A DNA stretch of 64,000 nt from contig NZ_JAPDPD010000013.1 in assembly GCF_026283965.1 (NCBI RefSeq), positions 62,001 to 126,000 on the forward strand, in the 5' to 3' direction. This document shows positions 52,201 to 60,608 of this stretch, in pieces (position 1 is the first letter of the stretch; each line of letters opens with the position of its first letter). The notes beneath the pieces were generated by a model, which saw only the letters and a program-made list of their open reading frames with translations, had not been told where the DNA came from and made no database searches. This stretch comes from Dyella subtropica (GTDB lineage Bacteria; Pseudomonadota; Gammaproteobacteria; Xanthomonadales; Rhodanobacteraceae). The position numbers and the translations under genes are program-made.

Positions 52201-52347
52201 CGGCAGACGCCGGTGCGTACCAACCCATTCCATGAGTACCGCAATCCGGACGTGGCGGGCGGCATCACGATCGATCCGAACTATCACCAGGTGGACGACT
52301 ATCAGCAGCCACGTTACGTGCAGATCACCGCGCGGTACGACTTCTGA
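49252..52347 (+). CDS. Oar-like TonB-dependent receptor
   Basis: A 1031-residue outer-membrane receptor. Signal peptide 1-33 (SMGIHAQSA). Then a carboxypeptidase-regulatory-like beta domain (about 36-105; GSKRDITVGSDGHYSLPQLQ), a plug (about 115-235; FSKEQLANLPVARDTSAVAL, GASAAENAYYINGFDVTNIR) and a 22-strand barrel ending ITARYDF with the terminal Phe. The Oar subgroup is common in Xanthomonadales, and members can take up large or protein-derived substrates. ATG 49252 has GGGGGGAACC upstream. Two terminators follow, shared with the convergent gene. Confidence 0.92.
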   Translation: MKHSFPRPTRAAYKRSTLTVALGICLGSMSMGIHAQSANGSIFGDAKSGSIITIENLGTGSKRDITVGSDGHYSLPQLQTGDYRVSVEGESRNVHVAVGTGSQLNFTGINASTLAAIQVQGTTVNPIDVSSVESTTVFSKEQLANLPVARDTSAVALLAPGTVKADSAFGTPSFGGASAAENAYYINGFDVTNIRNFLSYASLPFNAVAEEQVKTGGYGAEYGRSLGGVISLVTQRGSNQWHYGAMAMWTPDFWREQPRNELDRRYPGNYYKFSQANKEKELQSNVYVSGPLVKDKLFVFAMLQGESHSWSNYGKETSSYNWNNSPSGILKLDWNITDKHILEFTGIDNRKTDHHKNYTNDDAQGNIVHPYATSFNTPTTESRNTYGGHVEILKYTGYLTDNFTLSAQYGDLRNADGTRDPRNFHSGNCPWALDGRNYPGHPGDNGHSIPLTNLGCFDPNALTSYDTKPANESDHRKAGRLDLEWRLGDHDVRFGYDGEKFTSTHIGTTITGGVYYRYYSYTQGMINGVTPPAGTTEYVRVRYDNTPSGSFEVDNTAAYLEDNWKINDRWLLYVGLRDETFNNKNSAGKSFAKKDNLFAPRLGLSWDITGDSTNKLSATLGRYYIPIASNTNIRTSAAELFTHDYYTFSGVDPATGAPITLGQKLGATQVLGNGVTPNPGSVVATSLKPMSQDELIVSFEHAFNQAWTGGVRGVMRQVNNGMDDTCWHGAFDNWAADHGYTNFNSGQLANCVVVNPGKSNAFNLDLQGDGKLTNVTIPAKYFMLPDYRRKYSALEFFFEHAWDGKWSLQGSYTWSHSYGTSEGYVESNLQQSDAGISQSFDFPTLEHGDNGNLPNDRRHAFKLFGAYQVASEWRLSANLLVQSGRPQSCFGIVPLESPDYGNLANGSGGAGGYNASSFYCNAGGTHPVVINGTSYDAPNQVLGHRGTAGTTPWLYQFDVGVQWMPKISEGKVTLRADIFNVFNRQTPVRTNPFHEYRNPDVAGGITIDPNYHQVDDYQQPRYVQITARYDF

Positions 52348-52361
52348 TCGGATAGTGAAAA

Positions 52362-52389
52362 GGCAAACCCCGGCTCTATGGGGTTTGCC
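52362..52389 (+). terminator. Terminator after the Oar-like gene
   Basis: GGCAAACCCC and GGGGTTTGCC arms, 8-base loop, short T-run (CGTTTG). Typical rho-independent form. Confidence 0.8.
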
Positions 52390-52422
52390 CGTTTGAATAT
52401 AGAAATCCCAACAACCCATTTG

Positions 52423-52461
52423 GCCCGATCTCATTACTCCCCAATGAGGTCGGGCATTTTT
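52423..52461 (+). terminator. Second terminator after the Oar-like gene (bidirectional)
   Basis: GCCCGATCTCATT and AATGAGGTCGGGC arms (one mismatch), 7-base loop, then ATTTTTG. Lies between the two convergent genes. Confidence 0.85.
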
Positions 52462-52515
52462 GTATGCGGAAGCTTCGCCCGACAAAGGGCTTATGGGCGG
52501 GCTGTCATCAGAGCA

Positions 52516-53652
52516 CTACTGAGCCCAATCAGTCGTCCAGAGGAGCGGCCAGCCCAGGTCCGTCCACTGAGGCACCCAGAACTTGCCGCTGTCGCTGACG
52601 GGTGCGTAGCTGCTGCCCGGAACGACATACAGCGTGTTGTTGCGCCAGGTATTGCCGAACGCCGTCTCCCAGCGATTGTCGCCGTCATAGACGCTATAGA
52701 GGGCGGAGTTGGTTGGCATCAGATCGGTGCCGTATACGTTCCCGGTGAAAGTGTCGTTGGTGTTGCCTGCGCCATCCCCGCCAAAGTCCACCGTGTTGTG
52801 CCAGCCGGACACGTAGTTGTTGGTCACAGTGACGTGGTCGTAGTAGGCCGTGCTGTACTGAAGCGCGATAGCTTCGTTGTTCGCCACCGCGATAAGAGTG
52901 TTGTGGTTGATGGTGAGGTAGGCAACCGTATCGCCGTCGTTGGACAAGATCCCGTCCGTATGGTCGACACCGCCGCCGTCGGCGCGTGGATCGTGAATGT
53001 ACGAGTCGCTTATGGTTACCGGCTGCTGCTGACTGGATAGGCCAATTTCGGCGGCGTCGGCCAAGCCCCAGAAATTTGAATGATCGACGGAGAAGCTGCC
53101 CGCGTTGTAGTTGGGGGCATCCTCAACCTGATTCACACCGTACGCCACGCCTTGCTCGTAAGACACCGGCGGCGCGCTTATGCCCGAAGGTTTGAACGTG
53201 GAGTAGGAGATAACAAGGTTGTTGCCGTTCGAGTATTTGACGAGAGCCTGGCTACCGTTGCCAAAACCATTGAAATCGGACTCGAACAGACACCCAATAA
53301 ACGTGACGTTGACGGGTGTGCCCGGGATACCGGCCGTGCCGACTTCCACACCACTGGGGAAATAGCAGTAGCTGTACGTCTTGTTGCTATCGATCGGGCC
53401 GGAGCATGCGGTGCCGTTCGGAATGGGCGAGTACGTGGTGAGGTGTCCGGGGTAACCCGGTGCGGCCTGATATCCGGTGTTGGTGGCGTTTGGCCAAGTG
53501 GTAGGGGCCTGTACCAGATGCGTGCGGGGAGCCATCAGGTTGGCCCACTGTGTGGAAGCGGGCGAGGCTGATGCGGCAGAGCCATAGCCTGCTCCACCAA
53601 CGGACAGTGCTAGAACGATAGAAGCAGCCAACCGGGAAGAACGCATTTCCAT
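52516..53652 (-). CDS. Secreted right-handed beta-helix protein (pectate-lyase-like)
   Basis: A 378-residue exported protein: signal peptide 1-29 (SAASASPA). The rest shows solenoid repeats with NNLVISYSTFKPSG, SVDHSNFWG, VTISDSYIHDPRAD, LTINHNTLIAV and VTNNYVSGWHN, a parallel beta-helix like pectate lyases and polysaccharide-binding proteins; the DGGGVDHTDGI segment could bind Ca2+. No clear catalytic set. Convergent with the Oar receptor; a functional tie (uptake of products of this protein) is only a suggestion. Confidence 0.75.
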   Translation of the reverse strand: MEMRSSRLAASIVLALSVGGAGYGSAASASPASTQWANLMAPRTHLVQAPTTWPNATNTGYQAAPGYPGHLTTYSPIPNGTACSGPIDSNKTYSYCYFPSGVEVGTAGIPGTPVNVTFIGCLFESDFNGFGNGSQALVKYSNGNNLVISYSTFKPSGISAPPVSYEQGVAYGVNQVEDAPNYNAGSFSVDHSNFWGLADAAEIGLSSQQQPVTISDSYIHDPRADGGGVDHTDGILSNDGDTVAYLTINHNTLIAVANNEAIALQYSTAYYDHVTVTNNYVSGWHNTVDFGGDGAGNTNDTFTGNVYGTDLMPTNSALYSVYDGDNRWETAFGNTWRNNTLYVVPGSSYAPVSDSGKFWVPQWTDLGWPLLWTTDWAQ

Positions 53653-54259
53653 TGTGAACTCCGATATTGAATTTGGAGAGATCCAGACAAGTCTTCATTC
53701 GTCATTCCGGCTTTCACCGGATGACGACTTGTTCAGAGCATCCTTAGAGGTGTGCGAGTCGTCGCCCCTGATAGTCAGTGGCGCGTGTTTCTCATCGCAT
53801 CTTTGGGGATAAGCCGTAGTGAGCGATGGAGGAAGGAACGTACGCGACGAAGATCGCGAAATGTGTGACGTGATGCGATGAATTGCGCGGCATCAGGCGG
53901 TAGCACAAACAGTCACATGTCATCGTTCGCTTGTGATGAATTATGTATTCATCAATGGGGCTCATGGATGCCGATCCTTCTCTCCATCACGTGCGCACCT
54001 TGATGCGAAAGAGCACATGACAATGAGCATCTCTCAAGGGAACCTCGAATAACTCGTTATCAATTTCGTCATCCCGGCGAAAACCGGGACCCAGCGACTT
54101 TACGTTCTTGAAGAGCGAAGACACTGGATTCCGTCTTTCGCCGGAATGACGAGCAAAGAGAGGCAATTCGAAGCTCCCCTAAGAACAGAGACAAGCTCAC
54201 TTACCAACAATGGATAAGTGAAACTGATCCCGTTGCCGTGGGGATCCATCCCTGAACAT
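53653..54259. other. Intergenic region with REP-like palindromes
   Basis: Lower GC than average. Contains REP-like palindromes at 53702-53734 and 54066-54153 (two inverted units, TCATCCCGGCGAAAACCGGGA and the complement TTTCGCCGGAATGACGA, BIME-like). The promoter of the beta-helix gene should lie near 53653-53700. No gene recognised. Confidence 0.55.
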
Positions 54260-55144
54260 CTACTCCGCCTTCGCTCGCTCCATGGCCTCATGGAAAGCAG
54301 CCTCATGTCGCTGCACTTTTTCCTTGTCGCAGTGCTTGCATGCGCACCCTGCTCCTTTTCCCGTCAACATCACTTCCGAGTTCTGGTTGCACTTCTTGCA
54401 ACGACCGATCCCGCTTGATGCAAGTTCGAAGTAGGCACTGAACCAGCGGCATTCGGTGTTCGGCAGCTTTGCTGCGAGCCATGCGTATTCCTGCATCGGC
54501 AACCGCCCACCCACACCGAGTTCCTTCAGGTTCTTGAGGTTAGCCAGTGGCCGAAGCGAATGGACGCTCGATGTGTCGACAGTCAGCGTCTGCAGCCATG
54601 TCATGTGTGCAAAGGGTTCAAGCGACGCGACTTTTTGCCGAGTCCACATGCTTCCGGTCACTGAGAGCGACTCCAGCCCGGTAAGCGCCAGGAGAGGCGA
54701 GAAATCCGTGATCGACTTGAAATTCTCGATGTGCAATTGCTTCAGATCGGACAGAGCCGCCAACGGCTCTACCGATTCGACTTTGGTCGACTTTCCTATG
54801 GATAGGTAGCGCAGCTTCCTCAGGTGCTCGATGGCGCGGAGACTTTTGACGTTGCTTCCCTTGGTGTTGAAGCATTCCAGATCATGTATCTGGCAAGCGG
54901 CGTCAAATAGAGGCTGCGTCACGTGCGTCCATAGAGACAGCCAGCGGACGTGCTGAAGCTCGGGTAGCTTCAGACACCATTGGCGGATTGCCTGCTTCTT
55001 TTCCGTTTCCGAAACCCGTCCAAGATCCCAACTCAGGGTCAGGCGCTCGCCGCCGTCGTAATCCGCGACGTTGACGATCGACCTTGGCCATCGCGAGGTG
55101 TGGAAGGGTGACAACGTCATCGCGTAGGGCGTTTCGCTTTGCAT
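54260..55144 (-). CDS. Leucine-rich-repeat protein with C-terminal zinc ribbon
   Basis: A 294-residue soluble protein. Residues about 70-230 hold roughly five LRR-like units (LRKLRYLSIGKSTKVES..., LSDLKQLHIENFKSITDFSP, LTGLESLSVTGS, MTWLQTLTVDTSSVHSL, LKNLKELGVG). The C-terminus has CKKCNQNSEVMLTGKGAG then CACKHC, a four-Cys zinc ribbon, and a charged helix (HEAAFHEAMERAKAE). An LRR plus zinc ribbon suggests a recognition protein (defence, DNA or protein binding), but no toxin partner is beside it. It stands alone. Confidence 0.65.
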   Translation of the reverse strand: MQSETPYAMTLSPFHTSRWPRSIVNVADYDGGERLTLSWDLGRVSETEKKQAIRQWCLKLPELQHVRWLSLWTHVTQPLFDAACQIHDLECFNTKGSNVKSLRAIEHLRKLRYLSIGKSTKVESVEPLAALSDLKQLHIENFKSITDFSPLLALTGLESLSVTGSMWTRQKVASLEPFAHMTWLQTLTVDTSSVHSLRPLANLKNLKELGVGGRLPMQEYAWLAAKLPNTECRWFSAYFELASSGIGRCKKCNQNSEVMLTGKGAGCACKHCDKEKVQRHEAAFHEAMERAKAE

Positions 55145-55471
55145 GCGTCCTTATTCCCGAACGTTCGGTGGGCATCCCTTGCGGAGAATAGGGCTGGGCG
55201 ATGGCGATGTCTGCCAAAGAGACGTCTTCTTCGTGAAAGCCAAGTCCCAAGCGAAGCTTAGCTACCTCCGCCCCTTTCTGCGTACCGCTATGGCGCTTGT
55301 CGATGGCGTTCGCTTCCTCAACAAGCGCATGCGGGATGAAATGCCCGACGCCAAACTGGAAACGATGCCGAGCACCATTTTCTAGCGCGATGCTCTTTGA
55401 TTGAGCCATCAAGGGGCTGCGAACGCAGCAAGTGGAACGGGGCGCAATTGTGAACCCGCCCCGTCATCGTG
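55145..55471. other. Gap between the LRR and DUF5694 genes
   Basis: A plus-strand frame of 80 codons (55143-55385) and minus-strand frames are open but none has a ribosome site or family motif. Nothing else recognised. Confidence 0.4.
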
Positions 55472-56539
55472 TTATCGCGAGGTGACTGCCTTCTCAGCAA
55501 GGAAGCGTTCCGACGGCACGACTTCCAGCCACGGCTGCGCACCCAGCGCCCGCTCCAGGAAGGCGCGGTGCGAGGCGCCGATGACCAGGAACGTACGCTC
55601 ACCATCGACACTGGCCAAAACCCGGTCAAGCCGCGCAACGAGCTCGGCATTGCGTGCATTCCATAGCAGCAACCTTCGCGCACCGGCCGTCCCTGCCGAC
55701 GGCTTTTCAAACACGTCCCATTCGGAAGCGCGATCGAGCTTCGCGTAGTCGCTGCCATTGAACCAATGCAGCGTGTCGAGCAGCGCTCCCTCGCCGGTCG
55801 TTGGCTGCCAGTGCGCGTCGAAGGCCTGCTTCAGCCGTTCAATGGAAGCCTTCAGCTCCGGCCGCTCAAAGAAAACTGTCAACTCGGGCACCAACGCCAT
55901 CATGGTGACCTCGTCCTCGAACGTGTCCACCGCATAGATGCGATGAAGACCGCTGCGCTTTGCGAGTGCCACCGCGATCGCCGCCGGCTCCTTGGGACTG
56001 TCGCGGAGTTTGTCGAGGCTGGCCACGGTCTCGGCATCGAGCGCCTTGATGGCCTCGGCACGTTCACCCTCGCCCAGCTCCGACCAGTTCAGGACCGCCG
56101 ACCACATCTCGTAGCCGGCAAGCTGCAGCTGGACCAGCCGCACGCGCTCGCCTGTGCTCAACTGCCCCCAATGCGCCAACAGCGTGATGGCTTGCGAGCG
56201 CGCATCCGCGGGTGACACACCAAGCGCAAGCTGTTGTGGCATGCCCAACTGAACCTGCTTCTCGGCAAACGTGGATAGCCGGCTGGCATTGCCCGCCACG
56301 TCATGAAGAGCCGTTTCAATCCCCGCACCATCCATGGCCTCGATGCAAACCGCAGTCGGCGCATACGTAGCAAGCGACGCGATGACTCTTTCGGCCTGCG
56401 CCGCCGTAGGCGCAGGCTTCAGGGAAGCCAGATGAGCGGAGCCCAACACCATGACGCTGGGCTGCGCCATGGCACTTGTCCCCATCAGAAGCCCGATGGC
56501 CAGAGCGAGAGCCTGACGAGTCATTCGACGACATTCCAT
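55472..56539 (-). CDS. DUF5694 / TraB-GumN-like exported protein
   Basis: A 355-residue protein: signal peptide 1-24 (LLMGTSAMAQP), then VMVLGSAHLASL (the LGxxHL start of TraB-like folds), CIEAMDGAG, ...YAVDTFEDEV..., and FLVIGASHRAFLERALG near the C-terminus. The two His positions are kept (SAHL, ASHR), so this copy may be catalytically competent, unlike the 6012 protein. Start ATG 56539 has AAGGAGAG upstream. Confidence 0.75.
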   Translation of the reverse strand: MECRRMTRQALALAIGLLMGTSAMAQPSVMVLGSAHLASLKPAPTAAQAERVIASLATYAPTAVCIEAMDGAGIETALHDVAGNASRLSTFAEKQVQLGMPQQLALGVSPADARSQAITLLAHWGQLSTGERVRLVQLQLAGYEMWSAVLNWSELGEGERAEAIKALDAETVASLDKLRDSPKEPAAIAVALAKRSGLHRIYAVDTFEDEVTMMALVPELTVFFERPELKASIERLKQAFDAHWQPTTGEGALLDTLHWFNGSDYAKLDRASEWDVFEKPSAGTAGARRLLLWNARNAELVARLDRVLASVDGERTFLVIGASHRAFLERALGAQPWLEVVPSERFLAEKAVTSR

Positions 56540-56683
56540 TTCCACTCTCCTTATGCCCAAAGGCTAACGGCAGCAGACATTAGGGACCGGTGACATACAA
56601 GGAGCGTGCTGGACGTAATGACCTGTCGTTTGTCATGACCCCCATTTGGCGGATCGCAGAAATGAGCAGCGGGGTCGCCATTT

Positions 56684-56753
56684 TCCCGTCCCATTCGACC
56701 GGGAGATTCCGGCGCGAGGCCGGCTCATCGATCGCCTGCGCCAAGGCGCCCGT
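56684..56753 (-). pseudogene. Degenerate copy of part of the DUF6630 gene
   Basis: About 70 bp with roughly 85 percent identity by eye to 48463-48530 within the DUF6630 gene: both share TCCCATTCGACCG and GCTCATCGATCGCCTGC. On the minus strand it reads ALAQAIDEPASRRNLPVEWDG versus ALVQAIDELTSRWNLSVEWDG. No longer part of an ORF; a REP-like palindrome (56748-56774) abuts it. Confidence 0.7.
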
Positions 56754-56895
56754 CATCCCGGCGAAGCTGGGATGACGAGCTTGATCGGGTTCGAAGCCCC
56801 TATGTTGCGGTCCAACCTTGCTAGTTCGCGTTACAGATCGCGATGGAGCGACGCCGAACTGTAGTAGAGCTCGCCCAACTGCGAATCACGCCCCT

Positions 56896-57813
56896 CTACG
56901 AGGCCAGCGCGAAATCGATCGCTGCGCACACCGCGGCCGCCTGCGCAGCATTGCACTGCTCGGGGCTAGCCTGGGGACTGTCGGGATAGACTTCCGTGGT
57001 CGTGGTGTAGCGCGCGGGGGTGATGCTTGCGCAGAGTCCGAGTTTCTTCAGCGGATAGTTGATGACACCCGGCGCGACCACGGCCGAGCCGATGATCTGG
57101 CCGTTGCTGTCAGCGGGGGCGATGTGGGTGACCTTGGCGACCGCCGCGATCACCGCCTGCTGGAATGCGGGTTGCGGATTCTCGCTGTCGTCCACCACGT
57201 AGAAACCATCCGGAATCTCACCGGGTTCGAAAGCCGCACCGTCGCGCGCGGCCAACGCCGGCCGGAACTCCGATTCATCGGTGTCGGTGGTCTCGTGCAG
57301 ATCGATATGCACCAGCACGCGGTCGCGGAAAGGTGCGACCAAGCGCATGAGGGCCGCTGATTCCTGCGCCGGACTGTTGTCGCGGAACGAACGGTTCGGG
57401 TCTATCGCCTGCGGATTCCAGCGATGGATGCGCTCGTAGGCCCAGGGGCTGACGCAGGGAGCAACAACAAGATTGGCGCGGCCTGCGTAGGCTTCCGCAT
57501 ACCGGTCGACAAACTGCAACGCCCCGTGCACGCCGCTGGTCTCGTAGCCATGCACGCCGCCCGTTACCAGCACGCAGGGGAGCTCATGCTTCCAATGACG
57601 GCTCTTGATCGCCACCAGCGGATAGCTGTCGGGTGAGTAATCAAGACGGCCGTACTCCACCACGTCGAAACGCGAACGCAGCGCTTCCACCGCGCTCAAC
57701 ACATCCGCCGCGTAGCTGCGCTGGCGCGTCTGCCGCGCCAGCCAGGCGGCAACATCCGCGGGGCCCCAGGGCGTGCCGGGCGTACCGATGGGATAGGTGG
57801 CTTGGTTCGTCAT
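56896..57813 (-). CDS. M14-family zinc carboxypeptidase-like protein
   Basis: A 305-residue soluble protein. Zinc ligands are likely His and Glu in GGVHGYETSG plus His in VLVHIDLHET; substrate-binding Arg in NPNRSFRDN, and Glu in TTTEVYP as the general base: the M14 (succinylglutamate desuccinylase/aspartoacylase-like) pattern. Could cleave a C-terminal residue or an N-acyl amino acid. Start MTNQATYP at 57813. No signal peptide. Confidence 0.8.
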   Translation of the reverse strand: MTNQATYPIGTPGTPWGPADVAAWLARQTRQRSYAADVLSAVEALRSRFDVVEYGRLDYSPDSYPLVAIKSRHWKHELPCVLVTGGVHGYETSGVHGALQFVDRYAEAYAGRANLVVAPCVSPWAYERIHRWNPQAIDPNRSFRDNSPAQESAALMRLVAPFRDRVLVHIDLHETTDTDESEFRPALAARDGAAFEPGEIPDGFYVVDDSENPQPAFQQAVIAAVAKVTHIAPADSNGQIIGSAVVAPGVINYPLKKLGLCASITPARYTTTTEVYPDSPQASPEQCNAAQAAAVCAAIDFALAS

Positions 57814-57933
57814 GGCGTGACTGGCTCCAAAGTGCATCGGGGTAAGGCGACGGAATGTAGCACTGCTGGGTATGAGGCCGGAGCCACCTTCAAGCAACGA
57901 CGCCGCCGCACCTCCCCCCTTACTGGTGCGTGT

Positions 57934-58371
57934 CTAGGGATTGGTACCAAACACCCGCCGATAGACACTGGGTGTTGCGGTCAGCATTTGCCTGACCCGC
58001 TCTTGTGTGAGGCTTCGCCAGGCCCAGCGGATGATCAGCGGCCGCTGGCGAAACGGGAAGAAGCCCACCTTGCCGGGCTCGATGACTCCCTGTGCGATGG
58101 CTATTACAAACTGGCCGTTACCGGCCAAGCAAAGCCAATGAGCATCAATCTCCAGTATCTCGCCGGACCGGGCGTTCCCTGTATGCGGGTGCCACCGATG
58201 AACGACGCGCAAGCTCGATGCCGGCATCCCCACCCCATGCACCATGGCGCGCTGTTCTGCGAACGAAGCATTCAACACTTCGTCCCCTGACTCACCATCG
58301 AAACTCCAGAACCGGTACGTCACCGCCGGCACCAGCATCACAAACGCAGCAAACCCAAGCATGAACCACAT
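57934..58371 (-). CDS. Hypothetical membrane-anchored protein
   Basis: A 145-residue protein with one N-terminal TM (MWFMLGFAAFVMLVPAVTYR) and a soluble part of unknown fold (WFSFDGESGDEVLNASFAE..., LIIRWAWRSLTQERVRQML). Followed closely by the 58383 gene on the same strand; stops 11 bp apart from its start region. No family recognised. Confidence 0.6.
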   Translation of the reverse strand: MWFMLGFAAFVMLVPAVTYRFWSFDGESGDEVLNASFAEQRAMVHGVGMPASSLRVVHRWHPHTGNARSGEILEIDAHWLCLAGNGQFVIAIAQGVIEPGKVGFFPFRQRPLIIRWAWRSLTQERVRQMLTATPSVYRRVFGTNP

Positions 58372-58382
58372 CGCCGGACGTC

Positions 58383-58793
58383 CTAGTTTTCCGTTAGCAG
58401 AAATTGACTGATCCTTCGCCTGAGCGCCAGATCATCAATCGATTTGGCCTCATCGTCCGCGGCTATTGCGTACTCGCGAGCCAGAGAGTGCTCGCCGAGA
58501 TTCTTGTAGCGTTCGGCCAGCGCAAACCTGATGGAGGCACGATAAGGCCGTGCATCATCTCCAACCGCTAGATCGAGCGCCATAAAGTAGAGATCCAGCG
58601 ACGCCCTGTCATCGATCGTGAAGTCCGCGAGGCTCTCCCACAGGAACGGATGGTCACGCCCCTCCAGACTCTGCGCCTCGCAGTATTCCTTGAGCTCGTT
58701 GTAATGACTCCAGTAACGATCCTTTCTGTCTTCGTTGACGAGAAGAACCGCCAGATCCATAACCCGGCTCCATATGTCGTTCGCGAGTTCCAT
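58383..58793 (-). CDS. Hypothetical helical protein
   Basis: A 136-residue soluble protein, nearly all helical, with TPR-like repeats of hydrophobic and polar residues (LYFMALDLAVGDDARPYRAS, RFALAERYKNLGEHSLAREY). Start at ATG 58793 or 58802. First of a two-gene unit with 57934. No family recognised. Confidence 0.6.
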   Translation of the reverse strand: MELANDIWSRVMDLAVLLVNEDRKDRYWSHYNELKEYCEAQSLEGRDHPFLWESLADFTIDDRASLDLYFMALDLAVGDDARPYRASIRFALAERYKNLGEHSLAREYAIAADDEAKSIDDLALRRRISQFLLTEN

Positions 58794-59109
58794 CTTCCCC
58801 ACCCGGGCCTATAACGGCCGTTTGCTCACCCGTGTCCCATGCCAGCCATTTGGTTGCCGGCTTCATTGACCGACTCGATGGCAACACATTCTTCATTACG
58901 AGGACCGATAGCGTAGCTGATCGATCAGCTCACTCAGCCTCGCTTTTGACCACTGTCGCACCATGGCCTCGCCGCCCATGCGTGTCGGACTGTCTTCGAG
59001 GGCGTGGCTGTGGCGATGCGACCTGAGATCACGGGACGACAGTGCGATCTGTATGCGCCGCGCATGCAGCACCACGATCTGCCTAGCGCTCAGATGCAAC
59101 GAGGCCGGG

Positions 59110-59298
59110 CGAGGCCTCGAGCAGCCAGGCGCTGGGACTCTGCGGGGGAGATGGTCACCCTGGTTCGACCTCCGGGCCAGCGTGGCCAACGCCGATGGTC
59201 CAGATCCCCTTCGTGTTCTTGTAGGCGGTCAGACGCTCGCCTTCGGCTTCCACGAGGAAGCTTTCAAGACGAGGAGTTAATTTCCAGGCCAGGTGTTG
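59110..59298 (-). pseudogene. Phage lysozyme (GH24) fragment, frameshifted
   Basis: On the minus strand: LESFLVEAEGERLTAYKNTK and GIWTIGVGHAGPEVEPG, the N-terminal motif of phage endolysins (E..R..AY.D..G..TIG.GH.G), with the catalytic Glu in AEGERL. It stops right after (TGA); the adjacent frame continues VTISPAESQRLAARGLA. No ATG and an upstream stop. A relic of prophage lysis. Confidence 0.75.
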
Positions 59299-59393
59299 CT
59301 CCTACCGTAGGACAACGCCGATTGCTACGGATCAGTAGGGAACGGTAAGGTTTGCCACGAAATGGATAGAACAGCCCGAACGGAGCCTCGGTG

Positions 59394-59819
59394 ATGAAGA
59401 AGATGGCATGTGGGTTTGTATCGATGTTGCTGTTGTCGCCCACGCTGTGGGGCACGGCCACCTCAGCACAAGACGAGCAGGCGGTGGTTTCCAGGCTGTA
59501 CGGGCTACGGCCATCGTATGGCCAATGTCTATTGAAGGCTGGTGATGCCACCGCACCAAACAAGGGGTGCATGGAGGTAGAACTGGACTACCAGGACAAG
59601 CGCCTAAATAAGGCTTATCAAGCAATGATGGCTAAGCTAAGCCCTGCACTAAGGGTAAAGCTCAAAGCTGAAGAAGCCGTGTGGATTCAGTATCGGGATA
59701 ATCGCTGTGCATCGGTTGTAGACGATATCGAGCGTCCCGAGCTAGAGCCATTGAGCTGCAAAGTTGATGAAACAGGAAAACAAGCAACGGACATGGAGGC
59801 CAGACTGTTTGCTCAATAG
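59394..59819 (+). CDS. LprI-like lysozyme inhibitor family protein
   Basis: A 141-residue exported protein: signal peptide 1-25 (GTATSAQDEQ). The mature chain has the family's CxxxE...Y...LN..Y pattern (GCMEVELDYQDKRLNKAYQAM, AEEAVWIQYRDNRCASV) with Cys pairs. Family members include the mycobacterial lysozyme inhibitor LprI. GGAG is 8 bases before ATG 59394. GC is lower than the neighbours. Adjacent to a phage lysozyme relic, probably by chance. Confidence 0.75.
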   Translation: MKKMACGFVSMLLLSPTLWGTATSAQDEQAVVSRLYGLRPSYGQCLLKAGDATAPNKGCMEVELDYQDKRLNKAYQAMMAKLSPALRVKLKAEEAVWIQYRDNRCASVVDDIERPELEPLSCKVDETGKQATDMEARLFAQ

Positions 59820-60008
59820 TGCGCCTAATGGCTTCGGCGTAGATGTGATGAAATCAGGCCAGGTTCGTCCTTCGGATTTCCTGACTAGCAATGAGGCAAC
59901 CCGGCCCCGTTCTATATAGCTTCTTTTCAAAAAATGAGGCAATCAATGGTGACCTCGTTTTAACCGAATTGCACGGCAATGACTGGCTAAGCCACCGACA
60001 CGTCCCAG

Positions 60009-60608
60009 TCACGGCGCCACCGTGCTGATGTCTTCGACATACACCAACTCACACGCGCCGTTTCCGGTGTCTTCGCGTGTCATCGACGTATGCCACTGCC
60101 AACCATCCGGCCGACTTGCATCGACAAGAAATCCCTCTAGATGCACCAGCTGCCCCGGACGTATCCGCTCCAGCGAATGACGGACCATGTCGTCGGAAGG
60201 GATCATGTGCATATTGGCGCTGGAGGTTTCGATATCACGTTGTGGAATCGGAAACTCTTGAACGTGCCAGTAGTAGAAGCGGTTGGATTGGCTGATGGTG
60301 ATCTTTGCCAACACGGCGCTGTCGGACATGCGCCCCCAGCCAAGCGCGAGATCCACCGGGGCAAGCGAGGCGCCGGCATCGTAGCGATAGTCTTCCCGTG
60401 AAAGAACACGGGCAGTCAACTCGAAGCGAGCACGTGTCGTGAGGGTTACGTCACCTCGCTGCAGTTGCGTGCCGTGGTCGATATCGACCTGTAGAGGTGC
60501 ATCCGGCGCGAGTATCCCTGGCGCCTGCGCCACGGGCCGTTGCCGCCACGTATGAAGCGCGCCCCAGCCGATCAACAGGAAGAGCAATGCGAGAACCCAC
60601 TTCTGCAT
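60009..60608 (-). CDS. Membrane-anchored hypothetical protein
   Basis: A 199-residue protein with an N-terminal TM (VLALLFLLIGWGALHTW) and a periplasmic part of mixed fold (LQVDIDHGTQLQRGDVTLTT, RFELTARVLSREDYRYD, GWGRMSDSAVLAKITISQSN). Resembles small inner-membrane proteins of Xanthomonads with unknown role. No operon partner. Confidence 0.6.
   Translation of the reverse strand: MQKWVLALLFLLIGWGALHTWRQRPVAQAPGILAPDAPLQVDIDHGTQLQRGDVTLTTRARFELTARVLSREDYRYDAGASLAPVDLALGWGRMSDSAVLAKITISQSNRFYYWHVQEFPIPQRDIETSSANMHMIPSDDMVRHSLERIRPGQLVHLEGFLVDASRPDGWQWHTSMTREDTGNGACELVYVEDISTVAP

Noticed and set aside
54903-55412. 169-codon minus-strand frame overlapping the LRR gene start
   Set aside because: No motif or ribosome site; overlaps the better LRR gene.
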